NCBI GenBank assembly: GCA_001579985.1 | Contig: LRSR01004228.1 | Span: 1 to 24,757 of the forward strand | Direction: 5' to 3' | Source: Hypsibius dujardini | Lineage: Eukaryota; Tardigrada; Eutardigrada; Parachela; Hypsibiidae | Length of the DNA stretch: 24,757 bases | Shown: piece after piece, positions 10,333 through 24,757 of the stretch | Position numbering within the stretch: the stretch's first letter is position 1 | Layout of the letters: each line of letters begins with the position of its first letter | Notes under the pieces: generated by a model | Seen by the model: only the letters and a program-made list of their open reading frames with translations | Told to the model about the DNA's origin: nothing | Databases searched by the model: none | Made by a program: the position numbers and the translations under genes

Positions 10333-11238
10333 CTGGCAATCTTCCTTCTACTTTCTTCATCAATCCACGAGCTGTGTCTCTAGTTTCCTTTTGAAATGTC
10401 GTGTCTGCCTGGTGAATGGCTATGTATCTAGGTCTTCGCCGTCTTGAACTACATGTCCCATTCCCTATTGCTTGTTGGTGATCCACAATTACGACTATCA
10501 TTCCAGTATCCTGCCGGAGCGCTCTGCCAAGTCGGTCCTGCCTGGGAAGAAGTGTGTGCGGCTGATGGAAGTTTATGACGACTCAACTTTCTACGTGTGG
10601 AATGGACCTGGTCAGAACATACGCGAAGACATTCATCGGATGAGCAACACCATGACGGATGTCTTCGGGGAAATGGAAGAACCCACTACTATGTGAGTGG
10701 TACCTTGGCTACAGTGCTCCGTTGCTCGTTTCTATTTCGTAGTTGGCCGGGTGGGTTTGCAATGAACTTGTCTTCTTTTTTTCCAGTCCGGAGCCGGGTG
10801 TTCTGGTTGCCGTGCTGAACGATGACAAATGGTATCGCGCGCGCGTTGAAAGTGTGGACTACGGCGGTACCTGCAGCGTTTTTTTCGTCGATTTCGGCCG
10901 TCGTGGCAAGACCACCTTCCAGGTGCGCTCTCTTCGATGTCCGCGTGGAGACACCATGTTTTTCTACATGTTGTTACCGGCTGCTTTACTTGCAGAATGT
11001 TCGTCCGTTGGATTACAGCAGCGTTGATCTCCCGGCCTTTGCGTTGCGCTGCCGTGCCATTTCGACTGTCGGACCGGAGAAGGGTGGGCAACTGGCTCGA
11101 CTGAAGGAGCATGTCGGCACGCATGTGCAGCTGGACATCAAGAAGTTTCATCCCGCCGACACTGATTTGGTGCGCGGATCGGACGAGGACGAGGCCGACG
11201 TGGAGGTGTCAATTGTGCAGCAGGCTTCTTCAACTTAG
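7981..11238 (+). CDS. Protein with two extended Tudor domains, 604 aa
   Basis: Ten exons: 7981-7983, 8222-8494, 8631-8693, 8804-8985, 9058-9180, 9497-9685, 9762-10178, 10507-10692, 10787-10922, 10996-11238. All junctions are GT-AG and keep frame. Residues 1-215 are polar and probably disordered, with basic stretches (about 43-75). The first Tudor core is at about 280-330 (GTYCRGLV, YVRLIDYGR) inside an extended Tudor module beginning near residue 227. The second is at about 480-530 (KWYRARV, VFFVDFGR) with flanks of about 430-590. The tail is acidic (GSDEDEADVEV). Extended Tudor modules bind methylated arginine on Piwi and related proteins, mostly in germ granules; that role here is inference. 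Both cores have Arg where the family usually has Asn after DYG/DFG, so ligand binding may differ. No KH, RRM, nuclease or MYND domain is seen, so I give no orthologue name. The start could also be the ATG at 8297 within exon 2. Confidence 0.88.
9245..9403 (+). repeat. Imperfect (CTGT)n array in Tudor intron 5
   Basis: About 160 bp of CTGT-type tetranucleotides with scattered CTGC, TTGT and CTGA variants. It fills much of the intron at 9181-9496. The tetranucleotide has no stop in several frames and creates long spurious Cys/Leu/Ser/Val open frames. Confidence 0.9.
10286..10332 (+). repeat. Pure (GTCT)n microsatellite in Tudor intron 7
   Basis: 47 bp of uninterrupted GTCT, nearly 12 units, the purest copy of this motif on the sense strand of the gene. 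It lies within the intron at 10179-10506. Confidence 0.97.
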
Positions 11239-12363
11239 GATGGCTTCGGTTGTGTAGTACGATTGAGACGGTGCTTGTCATTTATCTGGTGTAATATATC
11301 TGCAAATGAGTTTTTAACCGTGGTTTCTTTATTTTTCCACAATGATCTTTTGATTTTTTTTCCTTTTTGTATTTCGATGTTTTCCTGAATGCAGGCATGG
11401 CCCTACTACTTCGGGACGCTTAGGCTAGTAGGAAAATATGTTGTTCCAATCCCGTGCGCGCTGATGCTTTTCTTGAAGAAGGATACAACAAGTCGCTTGT
11501 AGGCAGATGACGTTTTCAATTTGCTCCGCATTGAAGAGCTCGTCTTCTAATACGCCGTTTAAAATGGGCGTTACTCTATCTTACTACTTGATTGGCTTAT
11601 TCATTAGCGTCTTAGTTGAAAAGCAGTTTTATATTAAACTTGTCTGCTGGATGACTGGTTTGACTATTTACTGCATCTCGAATGCCTGCTCGCTGATTCA
11701 GTTGCCTCATCTATTGCTAGGTTTTGAGTGGCGCTTTGGCGCCACCAGGAGTGGGGATGAGTTTTTTTGAGTAGCGCCATATTACAAATTGCTGAGTAAG
11801 GGGCACCTAACGGGGACTCGTCGTTCTACCACGCTCACCGATCTTTGCTACAGTGCCCTTGACCTTGTGCTCCAGTACGACGATATCGCCGCCATCGAGC
11901 CACTCGGAGGCGGTGGGAGGGATCTGCATTCTTTTATGTGAAGTTTCCTTCACTAATCTAGCCGTTCGTTTCGTCTTCCTTTTCGGACCGTTAGAAGTTT
12001 TCATAGAAAGTTTTTCTTCTCATGCTGTGGCATTACCGGCCTCTGATCAAGTGTGGGTCTGTGAATAGCAAAACGCAATGGAACAGTACCAAGCCCGGAT
12101 ATCTGTCCGCTTCTTCTTGCCACGAAATAAATCGACAACAGCTCTAGCATTAAGCAGAACTAAAAACTTGAAGTGATGGCTGGATTCCCAAATCAGCCCA
12201 AAAGAGGCTGATGAAAAAAGCATCAATTATGCGGCAAATCAACTTGCCAGCCAATGTTCGTTCACTAAAAGTCGAAAATTACTCACTTGCTTCTAGTACG
12301 AGAACATTCGTAATTGCGGGAAACGAAAAAGAGGACAGAATAGAGTAGAGCCGAAAAAAGCAT
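11239..12363. other. Spacer between convergent Tudor and SPT16 genes
   Basis: It holds the 3' ends of both genes. There is a plus-strand AATAAA only at 12126-12131, nearly 900 bp past the Tudor stop, so the real poly(A) site is unclear. A minus-strand AATAAA (11329-11334 on the plus strand as TTTATT) is about 1 kb past the SPT16 stop. Two small hairpins occur: GTGGCGC/GCGCCAC at about 11729-11745 and ATCAGCC/GGCTGAT at 12192-12212. A possible small coding exon lies at 11807-12004 (listed separately). Confidence 0.5.
11807..12004 (-). CDS. Doubtful small basic protein, 65 aa or first exon of a larger one
   Basis: The ATG at 12004 opens a 65-codon frame on the minus strand. The N-terminus is strongly basic (GPKRKTKRTARL) and is followed by ASEWLDGGDIVVLEHKVKG and TVAKIG. 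The codons look orderly and rich in G or C at third positions in the second half. After AKIG the DNA reads G followed by GTGAGCG, which would be a good splice donor, so this may be an exon whose partner I cannot find rather than a complete gene. I recognise no family. Chance ORF is a real alternative. Confidence 0.3.
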   Translation of the reverse strand: MKTSNGPKRKTKRTARLVKETSHKRMQIPPTASEWLDGGDIVVLEHKVKGTVAKIGERGRTTSPR

Positions 12364-17659
<5,296 letters not shown>

Positions 17660-18464
17660 GTTGGCGAAATAAATTGTTGGAGAATAATTCGAGGAAAAAA
17701 AGTAAAATCCAATCCAACAATTGAGAAAAACTCAGAGTTCTGCGAGCTTTGAATCATATAGGACGGCACACATAGAAATATCAGTTTAAGAGTGCACTTT
17801 ACATATAAGAAGTTACACTGTTTCTACTGAATGCTCGTCATTCAAATTTGCCCCAGCCCAATAATGCAGCCCGGCCCATTCAACCATTCTCTGTGGTCTG
17901 GGTGTCGTTATACTGATACAGAAATTATTTCGGTGAATTCGGTCGCGCCATTGTCTTTGTTCGACCGAGGTAAGACTCTGTGAAGCCGGTTAATAATACG
18001 CCAATTCTTGAGCGGTTCTTCTTTCCATCCTATTGCTATATAGCCATGTGGTCTTAGTACAGTAAGCGACAGGAAAAAGTTGAATGGAGGGTCCGAGCGA
18101 TGGGCAAAAGGGGCGGGGCAAGGGGTTAGATAAACATAATCAATAAATCAACCGGCAAAGCTGCACCGCTCGTTTTGTGGTAACTTTAAATCGTTTTGAA
18201 GCCACTGGTTGATTAGTTGATTGCGTTCAACTAACCCCCTGCCCCACCCTTTTGCCCATCGCTCGGACCCTTCATTCAACCCCCCTGTCCCACCCTTTTG
18301 CCCATCGCTCGGACCCTTCATTCAACTTTTTCCTTTCGCTTACTGTATATGGAATTCCGGACGAAGAGTGCTGGAGTTTGCAAGATCAGTTTTAACACCA
18401 AATTAAACACCAAAGTCTGTTCAGGAAAGATAATACACAATAGGTTTGAACTACGGAATGCATT
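17660..18464. other. Spacer upstream of SPT16
   Basis: It should hold the SPT16 promoter (to the left, minus strand) and the 3' end of the next minus-strand gene. No exon is supported. Its main content is the inverted-repeat element at 18060-18345. Transcription start and promoter motifs could not be placed. Confidence 0.5.
18060..18345. mobile_element. Tc1/mariner-type MITE with TA target duplication
   Basis: The element begins CAGTAAGCGACAGGAAAAAG and ends in the near-complement CTTTTTCCTTTCGCTTACTG. A TA dinucleotide flanks both ends (18058-18059, 18346-18347). A CAGT terminus with a TA duplication is the hallmark of Tc1/mariner transposition. The inverted arms reach about 65 bp (GTTGAATG, GTCCGAGCGATGGGCAAAAG and a GCGGGGCAAGGGG-type block). 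The right arm carries an extra tandem copy of about 49 bp (18242-18279 against 18291-18328). There is no transposase; it would have been moved in trans. Confidence 0.82.
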
Positions 18465-20202
18465 TTATCGACCATGTAAGCTGGCGAAATGCTGACGCAG
18501 GAGTGGGTTCTTGATTTCGAATTCCGGCTGCTTCCTGGGGATCGCGATCCCAGCGGCAGGTTCCACGAAATGATCATCGCTTGCACCGTCTTGGAATTGA
18601 TTTTGCTGATCGCACAGATCTCGAAATTCTCCTGCTCCAGACATTTCCGCGTCTAAAATAGGAAAACGTAAACGTTCAATTTAAATTTCGAGTACGTACG
18701 GTCCTTCCACGTTACAGATCTGATATGATAGAGACCCATAGGGCCATAACCATACATGACAATAACTGAATACATCCGTAGCGCTGGCGCACCAACGAAA
18801 ACATTCGTCCCACGTGCAGTCCATAGTTCGTCGCGTTGTCAGTGCGCCACAAGTCGGCCAACCTCGTCCGGATGATTTCCAGCAGGATGTACTCGGTGAA
18901 TGGGGAGTAATTCGCGGTCGGACTCACACCATTCCGCATCGATTCCTGAAAGACGCCATAAATCACGTCCACATCCTGAAAAATACCTGTCAATGCCTGG
19001 ACGAAAGTCAAAACGGAATATGGCCGGCCTGGAAAAGAACCAAGTGACCATTTGATTCTTCTGGATGGTGCTCTGTAGTATTTGTCTGGATGGTGCTCTG
19101 TGGTATTTGTCTAGATGGAAGATCAGTAGCACACCTTGGGACACCAGAGTTTCCATTTCCGACCGCGCCATGCCAAGGAAGACTCGTATATCCTTGCAGA
19201 AAGCATCAACACACAATACAAAGTCGAAAAGAGCGGTACGTCGACCGTCGACCACGGCTCCTGGGAAGTGTTGCTCGGTGAGCTCAGCGAAAGCGTAGAG
19301 CTTAGTTAGCTTTGATCCTCTCTCGGCAAGCGGTTGTAAGATATCTTTCAGTAAAGTCTGTAAATTAAACCGTAGCAGTCGTCGTCAAATCTACTAAGTA
19401 GATACAGCTGGCGGAGAAACTTGCTACGGTTCGCCAGTCGTTGCCTGATTTGGTGCCACAAGGCACGCCTAACATTGCCAGGTTGAATGCTTGATTGATT
19501 GGTTGATTGACTAACGTGAACACTGATAAGCAAGAATTTGATTGATTGATTGATCAAACTGAAATATTGCACTTGACTGGGAAAAGCATCAACCAACGCC
19601 TGGCGATCCGTAGTAAGTTTCTCCGCCAGCTGTATAATCTATGAAGAAGAAAAGAAAATAATCAATGCTGTTTGTTCATTTCACCCCATGCCTCCACGTA
19701 CATGATTCAAGTCGACCAGAGAAACGTCCGGGGAAACTGAATAGCATCCGTCCACCAGCTGGTATACAGACGTATCGAATCCTTCAAGCATGCTGAAAAC
19801 GCAAGTCAAATTGAAATTCGTGTTAGCAGATGAGAGTACGTGGGGTGAAACGAACAAAAAATGTAGTGCAATCAAATCAATCAAGCAATGAACGAATGCA
19901 ACACTAACACCTCAATCAATCAATCTAAGGCAGCAAGCAAAGACCAACCAAAGAGTTTCCAGGATGACAATATGCTCCGGTAAAACTTTCCCATCCTGAT
20001 TGTTTGCAGTCATTCTGAAAGTACGTAAACTAAAGAGGTGGGAAAATTCAGGCAAAATGGCAACCTACCTGCGGGCAGAGTACAGCCGCAGCTGTTCCTT
20101 GCAAACTCCAAACGAACTTAGTCTAATGCGCCCGTTCTTATTACTCCAATAATCCGGGACGACAATTTGTTTCACTTCCTTTTCGATTGCAGCTAGTTCC
20201 AT
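18465..20202 (-). CDS. Unrecognised protein, 346 aa, seven exons
   Basis: Exons on the minus strand: 20202-20069, 20014-19949, 19792-19702, 19638-19573, 19357-19135, 19028-18756, 18652-18465. All junctions are GT-AG, all phases fit, and the seven pieces make one frame of 347 codons, so the model is solid even though the family is unknown to me. The ATG has A at -3 and G at +4. The product looks soluble and mostly helical: no signal peptide and no clear membrane span. Landmarks are PDYWSNKNGRIRLSSFG near the start, GFDTSVYQLVDGCYSV (about 71-86), DGRRTALFDFVLCVDAFCKD (about 151-170), RVFLGMARSEMETLVSQGRP, YSPFTEYILLEIIRTRLADLW and an end NPLLRQHFASLHGR. The pattern of regular amphipathic helices resembles subunits of vesicle-tethering or scaffold complexes, but I saw no match good enough to name. 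It is divergent from CLASP. Confidence 0.8.
19061..19110. repeat. Two 25-bp tandem units in an intron of the 346-aa gene
   Basis: CTGGATGGTGCTCTGT followed by AGTATTTGT or GGTATTTGT, repeated head to tail with one difference, and a partial third copy (CTAGATGG). It fills most of the intron between exons 5 and 6 (19029-19134). Confidence 0.93.
19485..19556. repeat. TTGA tetranucleotide run in an intron of the 346-aa gene
   Basis: GATTGATTGGTTGATTGA and, after a break, GATTGATTGATTGATC. Same motif family as in SPT16 intron 2 and CLASP intron 4. Confidence 0.85.
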
Positions 20203-21051
20203 TTTCAGTAATGCTGCCAGACATGAATAAATTAAGCACGCAAACAAAAGGGAACGAACGAGCTGACTCTCAGTAAATAATGAAAGGCGCGCGCGAAAGA
20301 AAAAACCAAAACAAATATTTCCTACCTCGTTCAGAGGAGGATTGCGCGTGAATGAAATGCGGTAACGCTTAGCTTAAACAAACGGTCGCAATAACGTCTT
20401 TTCCTCTTTATGTGAATGGTGACTCGAGTCAGCCTGGCCCGAGAAGCTTCGCTCTGCCGGTTAAACTGTCAAAACGAATGATTTCTTCTTTCCAACAGAA
20501 AGAGACTTGCCATTCTTCTTCATATTTTAGCCTCCTGTTTGTAAATAATTATGCTGGTATGGAAGGAGATAATTTTTATCCATTTTGTGGACAGAAGGGG
20601 ACTCGTCTTCGTGTATCGGAATCTCTATTGGCAATAGCATGCCATGACTCGAATCAACTACGTCAGTCATGCGTCACCCATTTTGCACAGAGGAAAGTGC
20701 GGAACGAATCCCTGTGAATTTACTGGTTGGCTTTTGGCGCTTTCCTTCTGGTCTGCTCACGTCCCTATTCAAACACAACGCTTAAAGAAAATCCTCTATC
20801 TGCGTAGGCTCCATTTTCTGGGTTACGAATTCGCTTCTTTTTCATTCCATATTTTTTTGTTTACCCCCCAGTTGGCTTTCATCTCCTTCATTGATCCTGC
20901 TGTGTGGTAAACCTGATCCAGCTGACTGGAGTCATCAGGCGACGGGGGAAACTTGCCACTGTAATTGATGAGGAAAATATCAATATTAAAAAGGCCATCG
21001 ACACTTTTCCTTGTCGTGGACTAAACTTTTAGTCCACCACTTGGCGATGAA
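20203..21051. other. Shared upstream region of the 346-aa gene and CLASP
   Basis: 849 bp separate the two start codons on opposite strands. No exon with matching splice sites was found, although frames of about 100 codons without proper ATGs occur. It contains an imperfect hairpin at about 20912-20939 (CCTGAT...TCATCAGG) and the perfect inverted repeat next to the CLASP start (21017-21036). It is a candidate bidirectional promoter. Confidence 0.5.
21017..21036 (+). promoter_or_regulatory. Perfect inverted repeat in the CLASP leader
   Basis: TGGACTAAA, CT, TTTAGTCCA: 9-bp arms with a two-base centre, ending 15 bp before the CLASP start codon. If transcribed it would form a stem just upstream of the ATG. 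An out-of-frame ATG at 21047 also precedes and overlaps the start context (ATGAAATGG). Confidence 0.6.
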
Positions 21052-21794
21052 ATGGCGCGAACGGAAGCCAAAACGAAAGGTAAGTAACTGCGGAATTTAA
21101 TTTTTCATGCCATTTATGGGGCGTGGGAATTATACTTTGCGTAAAACAGTAAGGAAATGTTTTCTTGAATTTTTGGCTAATCAATCAATAAACCAATCAA
21201 CCACGTTGATGCTTATGGGAACGAAATTTATCTGGCTAATCAATCAAGCGATCGATTGCTAGCTGGTGTGAATTATTAACGTGTTGTGCTTTTTGCAGGC
21301 CTTCAGCGGGATGATAACAGCGATGAACCCGATCTCATTAAGGTATGCACATACTTTTTCATCATGAATGTACTGGAATGTTCCTTTTTTAGGGCGCCTT
21401 CATGAAGAGCGGTTCGCGTGCACAAAGCGTCCCTCCAAAATCACGGAATGTATTTGGTGCCAATGCAAAGTCCGCGTCGAGTAAGCACAGCATATTTTAC
21501 GGTGTTATTACTTTCGCGTTCCCTTGTTGCTTTACGATTGGTTTATGATGTGGGGTTGTATGGTCGATTGGCTTTTACTGGCGTTTTATAATTTATTTTG
21601 CCAATGTAGAAGAATCCGGCGCGGTGGATGAAGCTCAATTTCGCGAAGCCTTTGCGGACTACACTCCGGTGGTCATCGGTTCGGCGCATGAACTTGAGGC
21701 GGAACTAAAGAAGATCAACATTATCTTAGCCAACGAGAAGGAGGACTGGGAGAAACGCGTCGAACAGGTTGGGAGAAAATGTGACGTTTACGTA

Positions 21795-21825
<31 letters not shown>

Positions 21826-24042
21826 GAATATTCTTTTCTCCAAAATCGTTATTTTTCGTTACGTGTGCGTTCCAAAATTGCAAGTGTTTTATATATCTTT
21901 ACAGTTGAGGCGTCTTCGGGGGGTCGTTGTGGCTGGGGGCGCCAATTACAAGGAGTTTGCGGCGGCTTTTCGGTATCTCGATCTTTCCCTGGAAGTATGC
22001 GTCAAAGATCTCCGCTCACAAGTCGTGCGAGAAGGCTGCATCACCATCGCGTATGTTCCCCCTCGGTTATGTTCCCCCGCCGGGTTTGCTCGCTTTCGGA
22101 CTGTCCTCGCTGTTTAGTAACACCTTCACTGGGTTATGTTTCTCAGTTATTTGGCCGAGACGCAAGAGCTGCGTTGCGAACGAACTGCGGAGATGAATCT
22201 ACCGGCGCTGCTGCAGCTCATCTCCAATTCGGTGAAGATCATGGCGACCTCGGGAGCGGTTTGCATCCGAATGATTTTGACGGTACGGGAAGATTATTGC
22301 AACTTCATCTTGGAGATGAAGAGGAGGAAGAAGAAGGAGGAAGATCCTATTTTTTTGCTGGTGCCTTTTTTAGTACGTGCATTCCCACAAACTGGTGCCG
22401 ATCATTACGAAGGAATATCTTGCCTCGAAGTCGAAAGAAATCCGCAGGTCAGTCATCGTGCAGTTGGAACCATTGGAAGAATGTGGTTGGATGTCTCTGA
22501 GAATTACCTTTCCTGTCGCGAGTTCATTTTAGTTGGGCTAGCATTAAGAAATGGCCTATTTGTTAACAGGGCATGCTGTGAATTTATCTGCCTCTTTCTG
22601 GCGAAATTCCCAAAGACTGCACTGGACCGGCACACCGCCACCATTCAGGAAGCCATTAAGAAAGGCATGGCGGACGCTGATTCGGACGCGCGATCTCTTG
22701 CGCGACAGTACGTTGGCTGGGTGGTCTCTTGTTTGTCCACACAGCATGTGTGTGTGGGGGTGGATGGGGGATGGATGTTTGGTGGAGTGGTGCTTAAGTG
22801 TTGCTTTTGTCAATAACAGAGCGTACATTGGCTTCGCCGGGCATTTCCCTGCGTTGGCAAACGCGCTCTATAAAGAGCTGGACCTGCCAAAGCAGCGCAT
22901 GCTGGACGAGATGGTGCCGCGCAGTGATAGTCAGTCGTCGCTCCACTCACTCACCTCGAATGGACCGTCGGCGAGAGCCGCGACTGCTGTTAAGAAAATA
23001 CCGCATGCTGACAACTTGGGGTAAGCTCTCCCCCGCTGCCCGGAAAGCGATTTGTATCAGTTGTCCGGTTCCACGTTGTCTATACATGTCCTTCTGCTTG
23101 CCTGCTCACTTTGACTGGTTTGCAGGTCTGTTTCTGTGCGTCTCTCTGCCTACCTGTCTGTCTAGGATGTCTAATGATATGCCTGTCTGCCTGCCTGTCT
23201 GTCTAGGATGTCTATTGATGCCTGTCTGCCTACCTGTCTGTCTGGTATGTCTATTGATGCCTGTCTGCATATCTGTCTGCATATCTGTCTGTCTAGTATG
23301 TCTATTGATGCCTGTCTGCATATCTGTCTTTCTTGTCTACGAGCCTCTCTGCCTTTCTGTCAATACTTGTGACGTGATTTTGTTTGCCCGTCTGATTGTC
23401 TGTCGATATGTCTGTTTGTCTGCAACATGCCTTTCTGCTTGTCGGTTTCTATACGGTGACTTGACTGCACGCACACGTCTTGCGTCAATTGTTATCTATG
23501 CGTGTTGTCGAGAGTTATTGACGTACACTCCATGCTCCATTTCCGATGTGTGGGATTTCTTTCAGTGTTTGCTTGATATGGTCTAATTGATTTGCGTTTT
23601 TTTCCCGTTGACAGAGTGTCGTGCGCACTTCGAATGGGACAGGATCAAGGTGAGTTTTGACTTTTTTGGTTGTGGTGCGTATTATTGATCTCTGCGCTTC
23701 ACACACTATACATTGTTGGTCTCCTTTTAGTGGAGGGACGACCGGAAGTTAAGAATCGATCCAGCAGTGCCATCGATATGGCCGCGGCGCGCCGAGCCAA
23801 GGCTAAGGTGACGCCGATGCTGAACCGGACGTTGCGGCCTCCCACTAGCACCACGGCGCGAAATGGAGTCGGTGCCGGACCTCCTGTGGTGACGCGGGGA
23901 CGGCCTCCACCTACGCAGTCATTTGCGAAATCTCAACGTAAGACAGACAACCCAGAAAAGCAGACAGACAGGCTGACGGACAGGTAGACAGACAGACAGA
24001 TAAACATACAGACTCACAGACTCACACTCTGACAGGCATATT

Positions 24043-24086
<44 letters not shown>

Positions 24087-24676
24087 GGCAAAAAACAGAC
24101 ATACATGTGTTGTACGCTATCATGACTCGATCTTTGGCCCTACTTCTCGCAATCTTTACGACACTCATCGGTTGTCACACAGACAGACAGACAGACAGAC
24201 GGACAAACGGAGGGACAGAGACAGATGAACAACCGACAGCTTGGCAAACTTGAAGAGTCAAGACAGGCCAATGTCGGTTACCATAATTAACACTGATTAC
24301 GCGGAATACGTGATTTGATTAGTGGGTCTTTCCTTCTGTTGCAGCGGGAAGTCGGTCAAGTTCCCCCTCCAATCCACGATATCCACAGACCAATTTGGCA
24401 GCGTCGTCAAAGAGGACGCCTGGCAACGCCGCCGCCAGCCGAGACCACAGCCGGGATCCCAGTCCGAGTGGACGTTCCGCTGTAAAGTCGGCCTACAAAG
24501 CACCGACTGCGCGAGGCGGGGTGATCCACGGAGCTCGGCGGCCCGGTGCACACGAGATCTCATTGTCGCGCAAAGGCAGTCAGGATGCCAGCCATTACAG
24601 TGATGATGAAAGCGAAACATCAAGCATCGGCTCGGAGCACTCGGCGTTTGGACGATCTCAAATGGCTGGAACCTCG
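21052..24676 (+). CDS. CLASP: CLASP (CLIP-associating protein), first 12 exons, 529 aa, runs off the window
   Basis: Exons: 21052-21079, 21299-21342, 21393-21480, 21610-21767, 21905-22050, 22147-22282, 22374-22447, 22570-22707, 22820-23020, 23615-23649, 23731-23937, 24345-24676. All are GT-AG and in phase; the last ends at a GTACGG donor, so the gene continues to the right. CLASPs track microtubule plus ends and promote rescue at the cell cortex, kinetochores and Golgi. After a short basic start (MARTEAKTKG) comes the second TOG domain of vertebrate CLASPs (about 83-300): DWEKRVEQLRRLRG with W100, KDLRSQVVREGCITIAY, NSVKIMATSGAVCIRMI, HKLVPIITKEYLASKSKEIRR, RHTATIQEAIKKGMADADSDAR. Then a Ser/Arg/Pro-rich linker begins with RSSSAIDMAAARRAKAKV, matching the vertebrate RSRSDIDVNAAASAKSKV. 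No SxIP EB-binding motif is seen yet; later TOG domains would lie beyond the window. TOG1 is absent. Confidence 0.95.
21796..21826. repeat. (ATTG)n microsatellite in CLASP intron 4
   Basis: About seven uninterrupted ATTG units inside the intron at 21768-21904, close to the middle of the intron. Confidence 0.95.
23140..23450. repeat. Higher-order CTGT array in CLASP intron 9
   Basis: CTGT-type tetranucleotides organised into units of about 45-55 bp, each with CTGTCTGTCTAG(G)ATGTCTATTGATG and CCTGTCTGC. Four copies run to about 23335, then the pattern decays to scattered TGTC units to about 23450. The intron is 594 bp (23021-23614), large for this gene mainly because of this array. Confidence 0.9.
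23940..24237. repeat. (GACA)n arrays in CLASP intron 11
   Basis: GACA units at 23940-24000, a pure run at about 24045-24087 and another at about 24179-24200, within the intron at 23938-24344. The orientation on the sense strand is opposite to that in CLASP intron 9. Confidence 0.93.
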
Positions 24677-24699
24677 GTACGGGGAACGTGCAAACAGAT

Positions 24700-24757
24700 A
24701 GTTAAAATAGTCGACAGGCTGGCTGGCAGACATACAGACACCCAGACAGACAGACAG
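24700..24757. repeat. GACA array at the right edge
   Basis: CAGACATACAGACACC followed by CAGACAGACAGACAG to the end of the window, just inside the intron after CLASP exon 12. The array continues past the window. Confidence 0.85.

Noticed and set aside
9245-10501. Open frames rich in Ser-Val-Cys-Leu or Thr-Asp-Arg-Gln
   Set aside because: They are translations of TGTC/GACA tetranucleotide arrays inside introns; the frame stays open only because the repeat lacks stops.
11507-11770. Plus-strand 87-codon frame with hydrophobic stretches
   Set aside because: It has an ATG but no recognisable family, ordinary AT-rich composition and no supporting context past the Tudor stop; hydrophobic runs arise easily from T-rich DNA.
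18839-19255. Continuous 138-codon frame on the minus strand
   Set aside because: It is exon 5 of the 346-aa gene read through its intron into the wrong frame of exon 6; splicing at 19135 to 19028 gives a longer consistent product.

Overview
The window is nuclear DNA from an animal, most likely a compact-genome invertebrate. Every gene that can be read is broken into short exons by GT-AG introns, mostly 65-400 bp with one of 810 bp. The gene content is metazoan: FACT subunit SPT16, CLASP, an extended-Tudor protein and a thyroglobulin type-1 secreted protein. Introns and spacers are full of TGTC/GACA and TTGA/TCAA tetranucleotide repeats, minisatellites and palindromic non-autonomous elements. 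The phylum cannot be fixed from the sequence; a small-genome protostome such as a tardigrade would fit, but that is a guess.

Layout. 1-4850: no gene supported; GC-rich low-complexity DNA, a diverged tandem duplication (2746-3260) and an AT-rich hairpin region. 4912-7004 (-): small secreted protein with thyroglobulin type-1 modules, whose 1.4 kb intron holds three foldback palindromes. 7981-11238 (+): ten-exon Tudor protein, 604 aa. 11239-12363: spacer with one doubtful small ORF. 12364-17659 (-): complete 13-exon SPT16 gene, 1055 aa. 18060-18345: short inverted-repeat element flanked by TA, of Tc1/mariner type. 18465-20202 (-): seven-exon gene for a 346-aa protein I do not recognise. 21052-24676 (+): first 12 exons (529 aa) of a CLASP gene, running off the right end and starting without the first TOG domain.

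Exon models were built by hand from splice sites, and reading phase was checked across every junction; in SPT16, the Tudor gene, the 346-aa gene and CLASP every junction keeps frame. The genes are housekeeping or cell-biological and do not form an operon or pathway: chromatin (SPT16), microtubule plus ends (CLASP), probable germ-granule/piRNA type RNA regulation (Tudor) and a probable protease-inhibitor-like secreted protein. The 346-aa gene and CLASP are divergent with 849 bp between start codons and may share a promoter region. The Tudor and SPT16 genes are convergent.
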